NCBI GenBank assembly: GCA_003456055.1
Contig: DMPG01000178.1
Location: forward strand, 637-10,204
DNA length: 9,568 nt
Direction: 5' to 3'
Source of the DNA: Bacteroidota bacterium
GTDB lineage: Bacteria; Bacteroidota; Ignavibacteria; UBA10030; UBA8401
Below are positions 1-6,775 of the stretch, piece after piece. The translations under genes were made by a program, and so were the position numbers. The notes beneath the pieces are model-generated. The model was not told the DNA's origin. It was given only the letters and a program-made list of their open reading frames with translations, and did no database searches. Position 1 is the first letter of the stretch. Every line of letters starts with the position of its first letter.

Positions 1-1
1 C

Positions 2-784
2 CGCAAGGATGTCGCCACATACGGAACCATTGCATGGTCTGCAGGAGCGGTCTTTATGGAGTTTCAATGGTGGTGGCGTGATGATTATATTTATAAACAG
101 CATTCGTTCAGGGTAAAAAGTGATGGATATTTTTTCAACAGCAGTTATGGCGTTGATAAACTTGGACATTTGTATTCATCGTATCTCATCTTTGGACTCA
201 CATACGATTTTATGAAATGGGCCGATATTGATGACAACACAGCATTGTGGACGGCAATTGCTGTGCCTGCATCACACGCACTAGCTATTGAGTTTGCTGA
301 CGGATTCTCGAAATATGCGTTCAATGTTTCCGATCTGTATTTCAATTCAACAGGCATTCTCTATGGCGTGCTACAGGTAAAGTATCCATATTTGAGAAAT
401 TTCAATTACAAGTGGAGCTATTATCCCTCCGGTGGCGGCGGAAGAAATGATCCTGACTGGGGACCGGCAAGCGATTACAGCGGACATATTTACTGGCTTG
501 CAATGGATATGCATAATATTCTTCCGGAATCTATAAACGGGTATTGGCCAAAATATTTGAATCTTGCAGTAGGATTGGGTGCAAAGAATGTTTCGTTTGA
601 TGATGTTGGAATAAAAAAACACAAATTTGTGATCGCTTTGGATTGGAACACCGAAGCAATCCTTCCCGACGGCGACACATGGAACATCTTCAAGAATCTT
701 ATCAATAAGATCCATTTCCCTGCACCGGGAGTTAAATTCTATTCCGGTGAAAAAGCTGTAGCGAAAGGATTGCTGCTGAATTGA
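2..784 (+). CDS. DUF2279 family predicted envelope/lipoprotein, 5'-truncated by window edge
   Basis: The frame is open to the left edge: before the first ATG (position 56) it reads RKDVATYGTIAWSAGAVF with no stop, so the true start and any signal or lipoprotein peptide lie outside the window. The visible part has the DUF2279 (YfiM-like) pattern: an aromatic-rich WWWRDDY segment, then VDKLGHLYSSYL, where a D-K-x-G-H motif begins a hydrophobic helical region, then an ExxDGFSKYAFNVSDLYFNSTG block, and a C-terminal half with YWLAMDMHNILP and LNLAVGLGAKNV. The family is conserved and thought to be periplasmic or envelope-associated; its biochemical role is unknown. The stop codon sits just before the frame of the next envelope gene on the same strand, so co-transcription is likely. 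Family assignment rests on recognising the motif, not on a search. Confidence 0.8.
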   Translation, partial: RKDVATYGTIAWSAGAVFMEFQWWWRDDYIYKQHSFRVKSDGYFFNSSYGVDKLGHLYSSYLIFGLTYDFMKWADIDDNTALWTAIAVPASHALAIEFADGFSKYAFNVSDLYFNSTGILYGVLQVKYPYLRNFNYKWSYYPSGGGGRNDPDWGPASDYSGHIYWLAMDMHNILPESINGYWPKYLNLAVGLGAKNVSFDDVGIKKHKFVIALDWNTEAILPDGDTWNIFKNLINKIHFPAPGVKFYSGEKAVAKGLLLN

Positions 785-817
785 GGAACAATAATACTAT
801 CCTGTCAAACGGTTCAA

Positions 818-866
818 ATCCCCCTTGTGCACAGGTTTGTGTGCCGGCGAAGGGGGTCAGGGGGAT
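818..866. repeat. GC-rich palindromic repeat-like element at the 5' end of the next gene
   Basis: Left arm ATCCCCCTT (818-826) is complementary to AAGGGGG (850-856) and, alternatively, to GGGGGAT (860-866). An inner stem pairs GCACA (829-833) with TGTGC (840-844) around a 6-nt loop. The G-runs and C-runs contrast with the AT-rich surroundings. In the reading frame of the following gene it translates as PPCAQVCVPAKGVRGM, which looks like read-through of a dispersed repeat rather than protein. Elements of the form CCCCCTT...AAGGGGGTCAGGGGGAT are familiar as interspersed repeats in FCB-group genomes. Only this copy is in the window, so dispersal is inference. Confidence 0.6.
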
Positions 867-1668
867 GTTGCTTTTGCTTTTGCTCTCGACACTTTTCTGC
901 AGCGCCGGAGACTACGATTCTCTCATCACGTTTCTGCCAAAACAAAAATATGTTTCAACATTCACCGCAAACGGAAATGAACATCGTATTTCATACAATA
1001 AGCTGATGAATCGTAATTCGTTGATCGGAAGCATGGGTGGAATTTTTCCAATGGTGAATATTCGCTACAAAGAATTGGATGCTCAGCTCTCCATTGCAAG
1101 TTCGATCTATACTTTCTTGAACAGTGCGGGAATACGTTTTCAAGTCGTTAATGTTGATTTTTTTGTAGATGTGGTTGCGGACATCAAACTCTCTTCAGAA
1201 ACAACGGCACGTATGGGGTGGGGGCATACAAGCCAGCATCTTGCCGATGATGCGTTTGAATCTCTTGGTTTCACAAAATCAATAAATTACGCCCGAGATT
1301 TTTATCAATTATTTCTGATCCATCAAATTCCTCTAATTAAAGGATTTGTTTATGGGGGAACATACTACAATTATTCATTCCTGATTGACAAAAGAACTGA
1401 TGGTGAATTTCTTTTTGAAGTTGGAGGCGAATTCTTGAATATTCCGGTCCATGGTCCAATAAATTTTTATTCCGCTGTTGATATAAAATTGCGAAGCGAG
1501 CTTGCATACGGATCATCACAAAGTTATCAAACAGGAATTAAAGTTCAGAACGAATCGCTGAGTGCAATGAGAATTGCCTATACGTATAGAACCGGTATTG
1601 AAGAGCGGGGACAGTTCTACAATCAGCGAAATACCTATCAAACAATTGGAATGTTTTTTGATTTTTAA
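865..1668 (+). CDS. DUF1207-like exported protein, probable outer-membrane beta-barrel
   Basis: I place the start at ATG 865, giving 267 residues beginning with a short hydrophobic export signal (MLLLLLLSTLFCSAG) and a plausible cleavage before GDYDS. The frame is open upstream to a TTG at 781 that overlaps the previous stop, and a GTG at 841 would add a positively charged n-region (VPAKGVRG). That upstream part is mostly repeat sequence, so it is doubtful as protein. The mature part contains GWGHTSQHLADDAFE, close to the H-x-S-x-H-L-x-D-[DE] signature of DUF1207. It is also rich in alternating aromatic strands and ends in MFFDF, with a C-terminal Phe typical of outer-membrane barrels. Function is unknown. 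It follows the DUF2279 gene on the same strand and is probably co-transcribed with it. A terminator-like hairpin follows 14 nt after the stop. Confidence 0.6.
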   Translation: MLLLLLLSTLFCSAGDYDSLITFLPKQKYVSTFTANGNEHRISYNKLMNRNSLIGSMGGIFPMVNIRYKELDAQLSIASSIYTFLNSAGIRFQVVNVDFFVDVVADIKLSSETTARMGWGHTSQHLADDAFESLGFTKSINYARDFYQLFLIHQIPLIKGFVYGGTYYNYSFLIDKRTDGEFLFEVGGEFLNIPVHGPINFYSAVDIKLRSELAYGSSQSYQTGIKVQNESLSAMRIAYTYRTGIEERGQFYNQRNTYQTIGMFFDF

Positions 1669-1681
1669 TTCTTACTACAAT

Positions 1682-1715
1682 CTTGCGAATGTTTTAGAGC
1701 ATTCGCAGGGTTTTT
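1682..1715 (+). terminator. Rho-independent terminator-like hairpin
   Basis: TGCGAATG (1684-1691) and CATTCGCA (1700-1707) form a perfect 8-bp stem, extendable by a T-G and a C-G pair to 1682/1709, with an 8-nt loop TTTTAGAG. A GTTTTT tract follows (1710-1715). This suits termination after the DUF1207-like gene. The oddity is that the GNAT gene starts only 6 nt after the T-run, so the hairpin also sits in that gene's immediate upstream region and could act as an attenuator. Confidence 0.65.
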
Positions 1716-1721
1716 AACTCT

Positions 1722-2186
1722 ATGGCTATATCAATACGAAAAGCTCTGCGGACTGACGCACAAACAATTGCTGAATTCAACGCTGCAATGGCGTTGGAGA
1801 CAGAACATCTACAGCTAGATGTTTTGCGGCTTATTCTCGGTGTGAATGGGTTGTTCGATAATGCCGAAAAAGGTTTTTATCTGGTGGCAGAACTTAACGG
1901 CGCAGTTGTTGGACAAATGATGATCACGTATGAGTGGAGTGACTGGAGAAATGGCATCTTCTGGTGGATACAAAGCGTTTACGTTCAACCGGAATATCGC
2001 GCGCAAAAAATTTACCGAACATTGTATGAACATTCCGTTGCGCTGGCAAAAGAACAACAGAACGTCTGCGGGTTACGCCTCTATGTAGAAAAAGAAAATG
2101 AGCGTGCCCATCACGTGTACGAGAAATTAGGAATGTCGCTGACGAACTATGATATGTACGAAGTTGATTTTGTGTTGAAACGGTAA
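1722..2186 (+). CDS. GNAT family N-acetyltransferase
   Basis: This 154-residue protein has the full single-domain GNAT length. The N-terminal ISIRKALRTDAQTIAEFN is the usual first strand and helix and supports ATG 1722 as the start. The central part (GFYLVAELNGAVVGQMMITYEWSDWR, FWWIQSVYVQPEYR) forms the core strands. The acetyl-CoA pyrophosphate loop follows at residues 93-98, and the C-terminal LYVEKENERAHHVYEKLGM is the conserved motif B that ends most GNATs. It would transfer an acetyl group from acetyl-CoA to an amine; the substrate cannot be told. The loop reads RAQKIY, so the family's first conserved Gly (R-x-x-G-x-[GA]) is Lys96 here. Tyr98 in the last position is common in a subgroup with a VYRALY-like sequence. 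No Shine-Dalgarno is evident, and a terminator-like hairpin lies immediately upstream. Confidence 0.9.
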   Translation: MAISIRKALRTDAQTIAEFNAAMALETEHLQLDVLRLILGVNGLFDNAEKGFYLVAELNGAVVGQMMITYEWSDWRNGIFWWIQSVYVQPEYRAQKIYRTLYEHSVALAKEQQNVCGLRLYVEKENERAHHVYEKLGMSLTNYDMYEVDFVLKR

Positions 2187-2201
2187 TGTGCTATATATAA
2201 A
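2175..2201 (+). promoter_or_regulatory. Candidate sigma-70-type promoter for dinB
   Basis: TTGAAA (2175-2180, inside the 3' end of the GNAT gene) and TATAAA (2196-2201, within TATATATAAAT) are separated by 15 nt. Initiation would fall near 2208, about 50 nt before the dinB start. The spacer is shorter than the ideal 17 nt. I saw no LexA-like palindrome (neither the CTGT-N8-ACAG nor the GAAC-N4-GTTC type) in 2187-2258. Confidence 0.35.
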
Positions 2202-2258
2202 TGCAGAATCTCAAACACCAATAGGTTTTAATCTTCGTTTCTCTCATATTTTACATTA

Positions 2259-3416
2259 ATGTTAGAGCAAAAAAAAAATATCGCTCATCTCGATCTTGAC
2301 TGTTTCTTTGTTTCTGTGGAACGCATTAAAGATCCCTCCCTGAACGGCAAACCGGTCGTTGTTGGCGGAACTGGACGACGCGGAGTAATTTCTTCCGCTT
2401 CGTACGAAGCGCGAAAATTTGGCGTACATTCTGCAATGCCGACAGGGCAAGCAATGGATCTTTGTCCGCAACTGATCGTGGTACGCGGAAGCCACGGTGA
2501 ATATGGAAAAATCTCAAAACGATTATACCGTTTCATGTGCGATTATGCGCCGATCGTTCAGCAGGCATCCATTGATGAGATGTATATGGATTTTACGGGA
2601 TGCGAACGGTTGTACAATAACAATCTTCCCGGACTTATGCGCACTCTTCAGGCGCTTGTAAAAAAAGAATTCTTCCTTCCCTGCACCATTGCCTTGTCGT
2701 CTAATAAGGTTGTATCCAAGATTGCAACAGGAACCGTGAAGCCCGCGGGAATTATCTATGTTGAGCATGGATTAGAAAAAGACTTTCTCTCTCCACTTCC
2801 GATTGATGTCATTCCGGGTGTGGGAAAAAAGACAGAATTGGAATTGCGAAAATTCGATATCAACTTCATCCGTGACATACAAAAAATGCCGCAGTCAACG
2901 ATTGAAACGATTCTCGGTGATCATGGAAATTATATTTATCGAACCGCATTGGGAATTGGGGGTGATACACTGGATGTTGAGTGGAAACGAAAGAGTATCA
3001 GCAATGAGCATACGTTTGGAAAAGATATCGCCGACAAGAATGAATTGTTGAAATATCTGTTTGAATTGTCGGAAAGTGTCTGCTACAACACAAGGAGATA
3101 TGGTTGGAAGGGTAAAACGATAAAATTAAAATTACGATATTCTGATTTTTCTACGATCACTCGGAATATTACACTGAAAGAATCGACGAATGATGACAGG
3201 GTTGTGTTTGATGCCGTCAAGAGTATTTTTTTAAAAGCATATACGCGTAAAATGTCAATCCGTCTTCTTGGTGTAGGGTTAACACAGTTTTCTACGGTGA
3301 GCGAGGAAACACTTTCCATGTTTCCCGCTGATGAAAAACGAACTCAGGTATTAAGCGCGGTGGATAAACTGCGAAAAAAATTTGGTGATGATTCGATCCA
3401 CACCGGAAGTGCGTAG
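2259..3416 (+). CDS. dinB: DNA polymerase IV (Y-family translesion polymerase)
   Basis: At 385 residues this has the length and domain order of DinB. The palm motif HLDLDCFFVSVE holds metal ligand Asp12 and the steric-gate Phe17. YEARKFGVHSAMP is the finger region, and SIDEMYMDFTG carries the catalytic Asp106-Glu107 pair. The helix-hairpin-helix thumb (VIPGVGKKTELELRKF) follows, and the little-finger domain ends at RKKFGDDSIHTGS. All catalytic acids are present, so an active, error-prone bypass polymerase is expected. The usual clamp-binding site (QLSLF-like, just before the last helix) reads TLSMF at 351-355, so the first Gln is lost. Codons 4-7 contain an uninterrupted run of ten A (2269-2278). 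The start is set by ATG 2259, with the first strand beginning 7 residues later. The gene is convergent with yebC. Confidence 0.97.
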   Translation: MLEQKKNIAHLDLDCFFVSVERIKDPSLNGKPVVVGGTGRRGVISSASYEARKFGVHSAMPTGQAMDLCPQLIVVRGSHGEYGKISKRLYRFMCDYAPIVQQASIDEMYMDFTGCERLYNNNLPGLMRTLQALVKKEFFLPCTIALSSNKVVSKIATGTVKPAGIIYVEHGLEKDFLSPLPIDVIPGVGKKTELELRKFDINFIRDIQKMPQSTIETILGDHGNYIYRTALGIGGDTLDVEWKRKSISNEHTFGKDIADKNELLKYLFELSESVCYNTRRYGWKGKTIKLKLRYSDFSTITRNITLKESTNDDRVVFDAVKSIFLKAYTRKMSIRLLGVGLTQFSTVSEETLSMFPADEKRTQVLSAVDKLRKKFGDDSIHTGSA

Positions 3417-3418
3417 AT

Positions 3419-3454
3419 GCAATTACTAATTATGAATTAATAATTAGTAATTGC
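3419..3454. terminator. Perfect 15-bp inverted repeat between convergent dinB and yebC
   Basis: GCAATTACTAATTAT (3419-3433) and ATAATTAGTAATTGC (3440-3454) are exact reverse complements around a 6-nt loop GAATTA. The element begins 2 nt after the dinB stop and ends 2 nt before the yebC stop. A bidirectional terminator for the two converging genes is the natural reading, although the stem is AT-rich and no clear T-run follows on either strand. The ATTA/TAAT composition also resembles small dispersed AT-rich palindromes of FCB genomes. Confidence 0.65.
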
Positions 3455-3456
3455 TC

Positions 3457-4173
3457 TTATTGCTGCACCATATTGTGATATACGCTCTGCACATCATCAT
3501 CCTCTTCCATCGCATCGATCAGATCGGTAACTTCTTTTGCGTGTTCCGGAGAAAGCTCTTTGGTGGTTGTGGGAAGATATTGAAGCTCGGTACTTGCCGG
3601 CTCGATCCCTTTTTCTTCCAATGCTTTTTGCATCGCGCCAAACCCGTGGAACGTTGTATAGACATATAAGAATTTGTCGTCCCCATTCAAATCATCCAAT
3701 CCGTGATCGATCATTTCCAATTCAAACTCATCAACATCGGCGATCTTCTCAATAGGAATTTTGAAAAGCCCTTTCCGTTCGAACATGAATGCGATCGAGC
3801 CGGGATTTCCCATTGAACCGCCGAATTCTTTGAAATGATAACGAACGTTGGACACCGTTCGCGTTTGATTATCCGTTGCACATTCTACAACAACGGCAAT
3901 GCCGTGCGGTGCATATCCTTCATAGATAATTTCAAAATATCCGGAAGTGTCTTTATTGGACGCCCGTTTAATCGCCGCATCAATTCGATCTTTCGGCATA
4001 TTCACGCTTTTTGCGTTCTGAATTGCAATACGCAGGTGCGAATTCGCTTTGGGATCCACTCCTCCGGCTTTGACCGCAATTTCAATGTCTTTTCCAATGC
4101 GGTTAAATGCTTTGGACATTTTTTTGAACCGCGCGAACATTACATGTTTACGTTTTTCGAATATACGACCCAT
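3457..4173 (-). CDS. yebC: YebC/PmpR (TACO1) family regulatory/translation factor
   Basis: The 238-residue protein begins MGRIFEKRKHVMFARFKKMSKAFNRIGKDIEIAVKAGG, the N-terminus typical of Bacteroidota YebC in place of the MAGHSKW form of Proteobacteria. Diagnostic blocks are NSHLRIAIQNAKSVNMPKDRIDAAIKRA, YEGYAPHGIAVVVECATDNQTRTVSNVRYHFKEFGGSMG, PGSIAFMFERKG and the C-terminal ExDDDVQSVYHN. The length is normal. The family was long annotated as DNA-binding regulators; more recent work, and the mitochondrial homologue TACO1, support a cytosolic role in relieving ribosome stalling at difficult sequences such as proline runs. A purine-rich AGAAAGAG lies about 3 nt before the ATG and may serve as a weak ribosome site. 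It is transcribed alone, away from the histidine kinase. Confidence 0.96.
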   Translation of the reverse strand: MGRIFEKRKHVMFARFKKMSKAFNRIGKDIEIAVKAGGVDPKANSHLRIAIQNAKSVNMPKDRIDAAIKRASNKDTSGYFEIIYEGYAPHGIAVVVECATDNQTRTVSNVRYHFKEFGGSMGNPGSIAFMFERKGLFKIPIEKIADVDEFELEMIDHGLDDLNGDDKFLYVYTTFHGFGAMQKALEEKGIEPASTELQYLPTTTKELSPEHAKEVTDLIDAMEEDDDVQSVYHNMVQQ

Positions 4174-4359
4174 AATCTCTTTCTGTTGTGTAAATCAGAT
4201 ATCGTTGTCTGTGGTAAGTGCTCTTGATTGAAGGTACGAAAATATCGGAAGAAGTGGAAGTGTTGCTTGTTATTACATACTCATTTACATTACAGACCAA
4301 GGATTTAATGCTGAGGCCTCTTTATACATTTATGATCGTTTCTTTTCTCTTATAAATAT
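4174..4359. promoter_or_regulatory. Divergent intergenic region between yebC and the histidine kinase
   Basis: These 186 nt must hold the promoters of two divergent genes. On the minus strand, TATTTTCG (4238-4245) resembles the Bacteroidota -7 element TAnnTTTG and would give yebC a leader of roughly 60 nt; no clear -33 TTTG accompanies it. On the plus strand, TATAAAT (4351-4357) ends 2 nt before the kinase ATG, too close for a normal leader unless the mRNA is nearly leaderless. TTATAC (4322-4327) is an alternative. No strong operator-like inverted repeat was seen. Confidence 0.3.
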
Positions 4360-6771
4360 ATGAAAACTCTTTATTTGAATCTTAGAGACATCCTGGAAAA
4401 AAAACCAAGAATATACTCTTCCGCCGTTTTTCTTTCCCTTCTCGCGATGACTGCCGTTGTATCATACAGAGTGTACTTCTTAACAATTGCGGAAGAGCGG
4501 CAAAAAGCATTTTACGCCGGTCATGCGTTAAGCCGTCAATTGGAATTAACGTTGAATTACGGCCTCTCGGCAACACAAACTATTGCGTTGATGGTTGAAC
4601 AGGGTTTGTTGCCTGCTGCGTTTGAAACCGTTGCGGAAAAAAGCTTTAAGGCGTACAGCGTGCTGAACGCAATTGAATTGGCTCCTAACGGTGTGGTGAG
4701 TCATGTTTATCCCTACGAACAGAATAAAAATGCGATCGGATTCAACATACTCGGCGATGCTATTCAAAAAGCGGAGGCGATGGAGGCAATCAAACAGCAC
4801 CGGTTGATCTTTGCCGGACCGTTGAATCTTGTACAGGGCGGTGTTGGTGTTGTCGGGAGGCTGCCTGTTTTTATCACCGAGAATGGAAGAGAACGGTTTT
4901 GGGGATTTTCTCTTGTTGTAATCAAAATTGATCGTTTGCTCTCGCTGGCACAATCCGATGAATTAAACGTTAAAGGATACAATTTCCAATTGCGGTGTTT
5001 CGCTTCTTCTTCCTCATCCGTCGACACGTTTGCAAATAAAAATCAATTTCTTTCCGATCCGGTTATTTTAAATGTTACTGTACCCAATGGTCACTGGGAA
5101 CTTCTCATTGCTCCTTTGTCCGGTTGGAGTGCAATCACAGCAACCGTTCCGTACGCTGCTGCTGGTGTTGTCTTCTCATTAATCATCGGCTTGTTTGTGC
5201 TGTATGTTGGAAAGCAGCCGGAAAAACTTGTCCGGCTTGTAGCGGAAAGAACAGAAGAGATCAAACTGAGCGAGGAAAGTTACCGTGGCTTGTTCAACAG
5301 TGTGCAAGATGCAATTTATATTCAGGATGCAAATGGTGCTTTCTTGGATTTGAACAATGGCGCGGTTTCGATGTACGGATATGAAAAAAACGAGATCATC
5401 GGAAAAAATCCGGAATTCGTTTCTGCTCCGGGAAAAAATGATTTGCTTGATTTTTCAATGATCATTCCGGCTGTTATGAATGGAACATCGCAACGATTTG
5501 AGTTCTGGGGGAAACGTAAAAATGGAGAGATATTTCCAAAGGATGTGCAATTATTTAAAGGAATGTATTTCGGCAAACCGGTCATCATCGCGTTGGCGCA
5601 AGATATTACGGAAAAAAGGAAGGCGGAAGAAGGGTTGCGCGAAAGCGAGCGGCGGTACCGCACCATCGTTGAAGGATTGTCTATTGGCGTTACAATTCAT
5701 GTCGATAATTGTATCGTCTTTGTCAACAATGCCCTGCTTTCGATGATGGGAACACAATCTTCATCCCAATTCATCGGTCGATCGGTAATTGAGTTTGTTC
5801 ATCCGGAAGACAGACAAAAAGTGATGAACGTAATTCAATCAGCATTTTTAAATCCAAATGATTCGCCATCCGAAAAACCATCGGTAATAGAGGAACGCTT
5901 GGTGAGGGTTGACGGATCAATCATTACGGTTGAGGCTTCAGCGCTGCTTATTACATACCAAAGCAAACCGGCGTTAATGGTAATGATCAATGATATCACC
6001 GAAAGAGTTGTTGCGGAGAATGAGATCAAATCATTGAATGCAGAATTAGAAGACCGTGTCGAACGACGTACCGCACAATTATCCGAAGCCGTTGCAGAAT
6101 TGGAGGCATTCAGTTATTCCGTTTCTCATGATCTTCGTGCTCCGCTTCGCTCCATTGATGGATACACGGCAATATTTGCCGAACGCTACAAAAATAATTT
6201 TGATGAAGAAGGAATAAGACTTCTTTCCAACGTGCGGAACAGTATTGACAAAATGGATCAGTTGATCAAAGGATTGTTGACCTTATCGCGAATCGGAAGA
6301 AGCGAACTTCGGTTTGTTGAACTTTTGATGGAACAACTCGTCCGCACCACATATGAGGATTGTTCGACGGCAGAAGACCGTAAGAAAATACAATTTACCA
6401 TTTCTTCGCTTCCAATGGTCTTGGTCGATATTGCTTTGATACAGCAGGTGTGGACCAATCTTATTTCGAATGCAATCAAATATTCCGCTCAAATAGAGGT
6501 ACCGAAGATAGAGGTCGGTGCAGCAAAAGAAGACGGCAGAGTTGTTTTTTATGTTAAAGATAACGGCGCGGGATATGATCCTAAATATTCGAACAAGTTG
6601 TTCGGAATTTTTCAACGCCTTCATGTGGATGATGAATTTAAGGGTGTGGGTATTGGTCTTTCTATTGTGAAAAGGATCGTTCAGCGTCACGGCGGTACGG
6701 TATGGGCAGAAGGAAAGAAAAACGAGGGGGCAACATTCTATTTCTCCATTCCTACAACGGTGCGGGAATAA
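4360..6771 (+). CDS. CHASE-PAS-PAS sensor histidine kinase
   Basis: The 803-residue membrane kinase has a transmembrane helix at about 18-42 and an extracytoplasmic CHASE domain at about 45-255. That domain shows LNAIELAPNGVVSHVYPYE, IGFNIL, and FAGPLNLVQGG leading to RLPVF. A second helix lies at 258-283, followed by PAS domains at about 306-425 and 428-550, each ending in a DITE linker, and a coiled linker. The HisKA phosphoacceptor is His590 in FSYSVSHDLRAPLRSIDGY. The ATPase domain has an N box with Asn700 and Asn704 (NLISNAIKYS), G1 with Asp734 (KDNGAGYD), an F box (LFGIFQRLH) and G2 (GVGIGLSIVKRIVQRHGG). All catalytic motifs are intact. CHASE domains bind small extracellular ligands, but this one's ligand is unknown. 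There is no receiver domain and no response regulator gene nearby, so the partner is elsewhere. The next gene starts 4 nt after the stop. Confidence 0.95.
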   Translation: MKTLYLNLRDILEKKPRIYSSAVFLSLLAMTAVVSYRVYFLTIAEERQKAFYAGHALSRQLELTLNYGLSATQTIALMVEQGLLPAAFETVAEKSFKAYSVLNAIELAPNGVVSHVYPYEQNKNAIGFNILGDAIQKAEAMEAIKQHRLIFAGPLNLVQGGVGVVGRLPVFITENGRERFWGFSLVVIKIDRLLSLAQSDELNVKGYNFQLRCFASSSSSVDTFANKNQFLSDPVILNVTVPNGHWELLIAPLSGWSAITATVPYAAAGVVFSLIIGLFVLYVGKQPEKLVRLVAERTEEIKLSEESYRGLFNSVQDAIYIQDANGAFLDLNNGAVSMYGYEKNEIIGKNPEFVSAPGKNDLLDFSMIIPAVMNGTSQRFEFWGKRKNGEIFPKDVQLFKGMYFGKPVIIALAQDITEKRKAEEGLRESERRYRTIVEGLSIGVTIHVDNCIVFVNNALLSMMGTQSSSQFIGRSVIEFVHPEDRQKVMNVIQSAFLNPNDSPSEKPSVIEERLVRVDGSIITVEASALLITYQSKPALMVMINDITERVVAENEIKSLNAELEDRVERRTAQLSEAVAELEAFSYSVSHDLRAPLRSIDGYTAIFAERYKNNFDEEGIRLLSNVRNSIDKMDQLIKGLLTLSRIGRSELRFVELLMEQLVRTTYEDCSTAEDRKKIQFTISSLPMVLVDIALIQQVWTNLISNAIKYSAQIEVPKIEVGAAKEDGRVVFYVKDNGAGYDPKYSNKLFGIFQRLHVDDEFKGVGIGLSIVKRIVQRHGGTVWAEGKKNEGATFYFSIPTTVRE

Positions 6772-6775
6772 TATA

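Noticed and set aside
2187..2258. Possible SOS (LexA) operator before dinB
   Set aside because: Neither a CTGT-N8-ACAG nor a GAAC-N4-GTTC palindrome is present, so no damage control is claimed.
4313..4320. GAGGCCTC palindrome between yebC and the kinase
   Set aside because: It is only 8 bp with no spacer and no repeat copy nearby, so chance is sufficient.
4397..4404. A8 run near the start of the kinase gene
   Set aside because: It is shorter than the dinB tract and falls in a Lys-coding stretch typical of AT-rich genes, so it gives weak evidence for slippage.
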